From an uncultured Bacillota bacterium (GTDB lineage: Bacteria > Bacillota_I > Bacilli_A > RF39 > UBA660), in NCBI GenBank assembly GCA_945928335.1, contig CAMENK010000042.1, positions 1-6,366 on the forward strand: 6,366 nt of DNA, in the 5' to 3' direction. Under the pieces are notes generated by a model that was not told where the DNA came from, did no database searches, and worked only from the letters and a program-made list of their open reading frames with translations. This document shows, piece by piece, positions 5,274 through 6,366 of this stretch. Made by a program: the position numbers and the translations under genes. Positions within the stretch are counted from its first letter, which is position 1, and every line of letters begins with the position of its first letter.

Positions 5274-5306
5274 ACTGTTTTTGATATTATTTATTTAGGT
5301 GATATT

Positions 5307-6366
5307 ATGAGTAATATTGAAAATTTTATTATAAATGCTATTTTAGTTACTTTTCCTTTACTTATATATGAATATTTTATAGTTTATAGACAGAGTTTAA
5401 AGAAAGAAAAAATAGATATTTTGCTTAGTATTTCATTATACATTTCATTATATTTTGCATTTTATTTTAAAAGATATATTCCAATTGAATATGAATTTAT
5501 TTCCATCATATTGCCAGTTATGATATCTTATTTACATCATAAACCTATAGATGCTTTAATAATCAGTGCTTTTATAACAGAATATTCTATAAATACATTA
5601 GATTATAAATTTTATGTTGTCATACCTTTATTTATTTTATTTTTTATTTTTTATAAATATTATAGTAAAACAAACAGAACAAAATGGTATTTAACCAATA
5701 TAAGTATTATTTTAGTATCAATTGCTACTCTTTTAAATACTTTAATAGATTTTAGCCCTAGTAATTTGATGATAACTATTTTTTCAATTATAGTATATTC
5801 TATTACAATAGTTATTATAAATATAGCAATAGAAGAGGCAAATAATATTATAAATTTACATACTAATTTAAAAAATTTTGAAAAGGAAAAAGATTTAAGA
5901 TTATCTTTATTTAAAATTACTCATGAAATAAAGAATCCCTTGGCTGTTATAAAAGGTTATTTGAGTATGTTTGATATTAAAGATAGAGAAAAGAGTAAAA
6001 GATATTTAAATATTATTGATGGGGAACTTACTAGAACTTTAAATTTATTAAATGATTTTTTAGAATTTACTAAAATAAAGATAGAAAAGAAAGAAACTGA
6101 TTTTAATAAACTTATTGATGATATAAAAGATGTCTTAATTCCTCTTTTTATTACTAAAAATGTTAATTATTATTTTGAAGTTGAAGATAACATCATCATA
6201 GATATTGATTCTTCTAGAATTAAGCAAGTTATTTTAAATATAATTAAAAATTCTATTGAAGCTTGTAATCCTTCTATAGGTATTGTTAAAACTGTCATTT
6301 TTAAGGATAATAATGATTTAATAATTATAGTTAAAGATAATGGTGAGGGTATGAGTAAAGATACCT
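5307..6366 (+). CDS. KinB-like polytopic membrane sensor histidine kinase, C-terminus missing
   Basis: The reading frame is open from the ATG at 5307 (AGGTGA four bases upstream) to the window edge, giving 353 residues. The first 175 hold six or seven hydrophobic helices (roughly 5-27, 34-54, 62-77, perhaps 81-97, 102-119, 127-148, 154-175) with only short loops, so there is no extracellular sensor domain. After a short helical linker comes the HisKA domain, KITHEIKNPLAVIKGY, with the phosphorylated histidine at H206. The HATPase domain shows the N-box NIIKNSIEA (311-319) and the G1 box KDNGEGM (343-349); the remaining ATP-binding boxes lie beyond the edge. Multi-helix input plus the HEIKNPLA-type H-box fits sporulation kinases such as KinB, which feed phosphate towards Spo0A, and the Spo0A boxes just upstream support that. 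No response regulator is adjacent in view, as is usual for orphan sporulation kinases. Confidence 0.88.
   Translation, partial: MSNIENFIINAILVTFPLLIYEYFIVYRQSLKKEKIDILLSISLYISLYFAFYFKRYIPIEYEFISIILPVMISYLHHKPIDALIISAFITEYSINTLDYKFYVVIPLFILFFIFYKYYSKTNRTKWYLTNISIILVSIATLLNTLIDFSPSNLMITIFSIIVYSITIVIINIAIEEANNIINLHTNLKNFEKEKDLRLSLFKITHEIKNPLAVIKGYLSMFDIKDREKSKRYLNIIDGELTRTLNLLNDFLEFTKIKIEKKETDFNKLIDDIKDVLIPLFITKNVNYYFEVEDNIIIDIDSSRIKQVILNIIKNSIEACNPSIGIVKTVIFKDNNDLIIIVKDNGEGMSKDT

Overview
The window comes from an AT-rich Bacillota chromosome, most likely class Bacilli and possibly an uncultured gut lineage. The grounds are the strong A+T bias, AGGAGG- and AGGTG-type ribosome binding sites, a class B sortase, a CotY/CotZ-type spore coat protein, a sporulation-type membrane histidine kinase and apparent Spo0A boxes. 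Standard stop codons are used: TGA ends one gene and tryptophans are encoded by TGG, so this is not a mycoplasma code. The placement is by inspection only.

Left part, minus strand (1-1081), reading right to left. A 150-aa protein with a type IV prepilin-like N-terminus overlaps by one base (TAATG) with a 107-aa membrane-anchored protein that looks like its divergent paralogue. Next come a candidate promoter and an unusually GC-rich palindromic element of about 106 bp containing an 8-C tract (G8 on the minus strand) and a possible 21-residue ORF. Last is the start of an exported or membrane protein that runs off the left edge.

Middle, minus strand (1082-4790). From right to left these are a cysteine-rich CotY/CotZ-family coat protein with a strong terminator behind it, a class B sortase with a long charged cytoplasmic tail, and topA (DNA topoisomerase I with three C-terminal zinc-binding clusters). 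Each of the three has a plausible promoter of its own; the one before the coat gene resembles a sigma-K/sigma-E site.

Right part, plus strand (4791-6366), divergent from the coat gene. First is a small membrane-tethered PTS EIIB domain whose phosphorylatable cysteine is replaced by histidine. After it come three 7-bp motifs at exact 10-bp spacing that match the Spo0A box (TTCGACA), then a KinB-like polytopic histidine kinase truncated by the window end. A coat protein, a sporulation-type kinase behind a Spo0A-box array and a degenerate sugar-PTS domain lie within about 2 kb. This suggests a locus linked to sporulation initiation, possibly with metabolic input. That link is inference; the individual domain calls are well supported.
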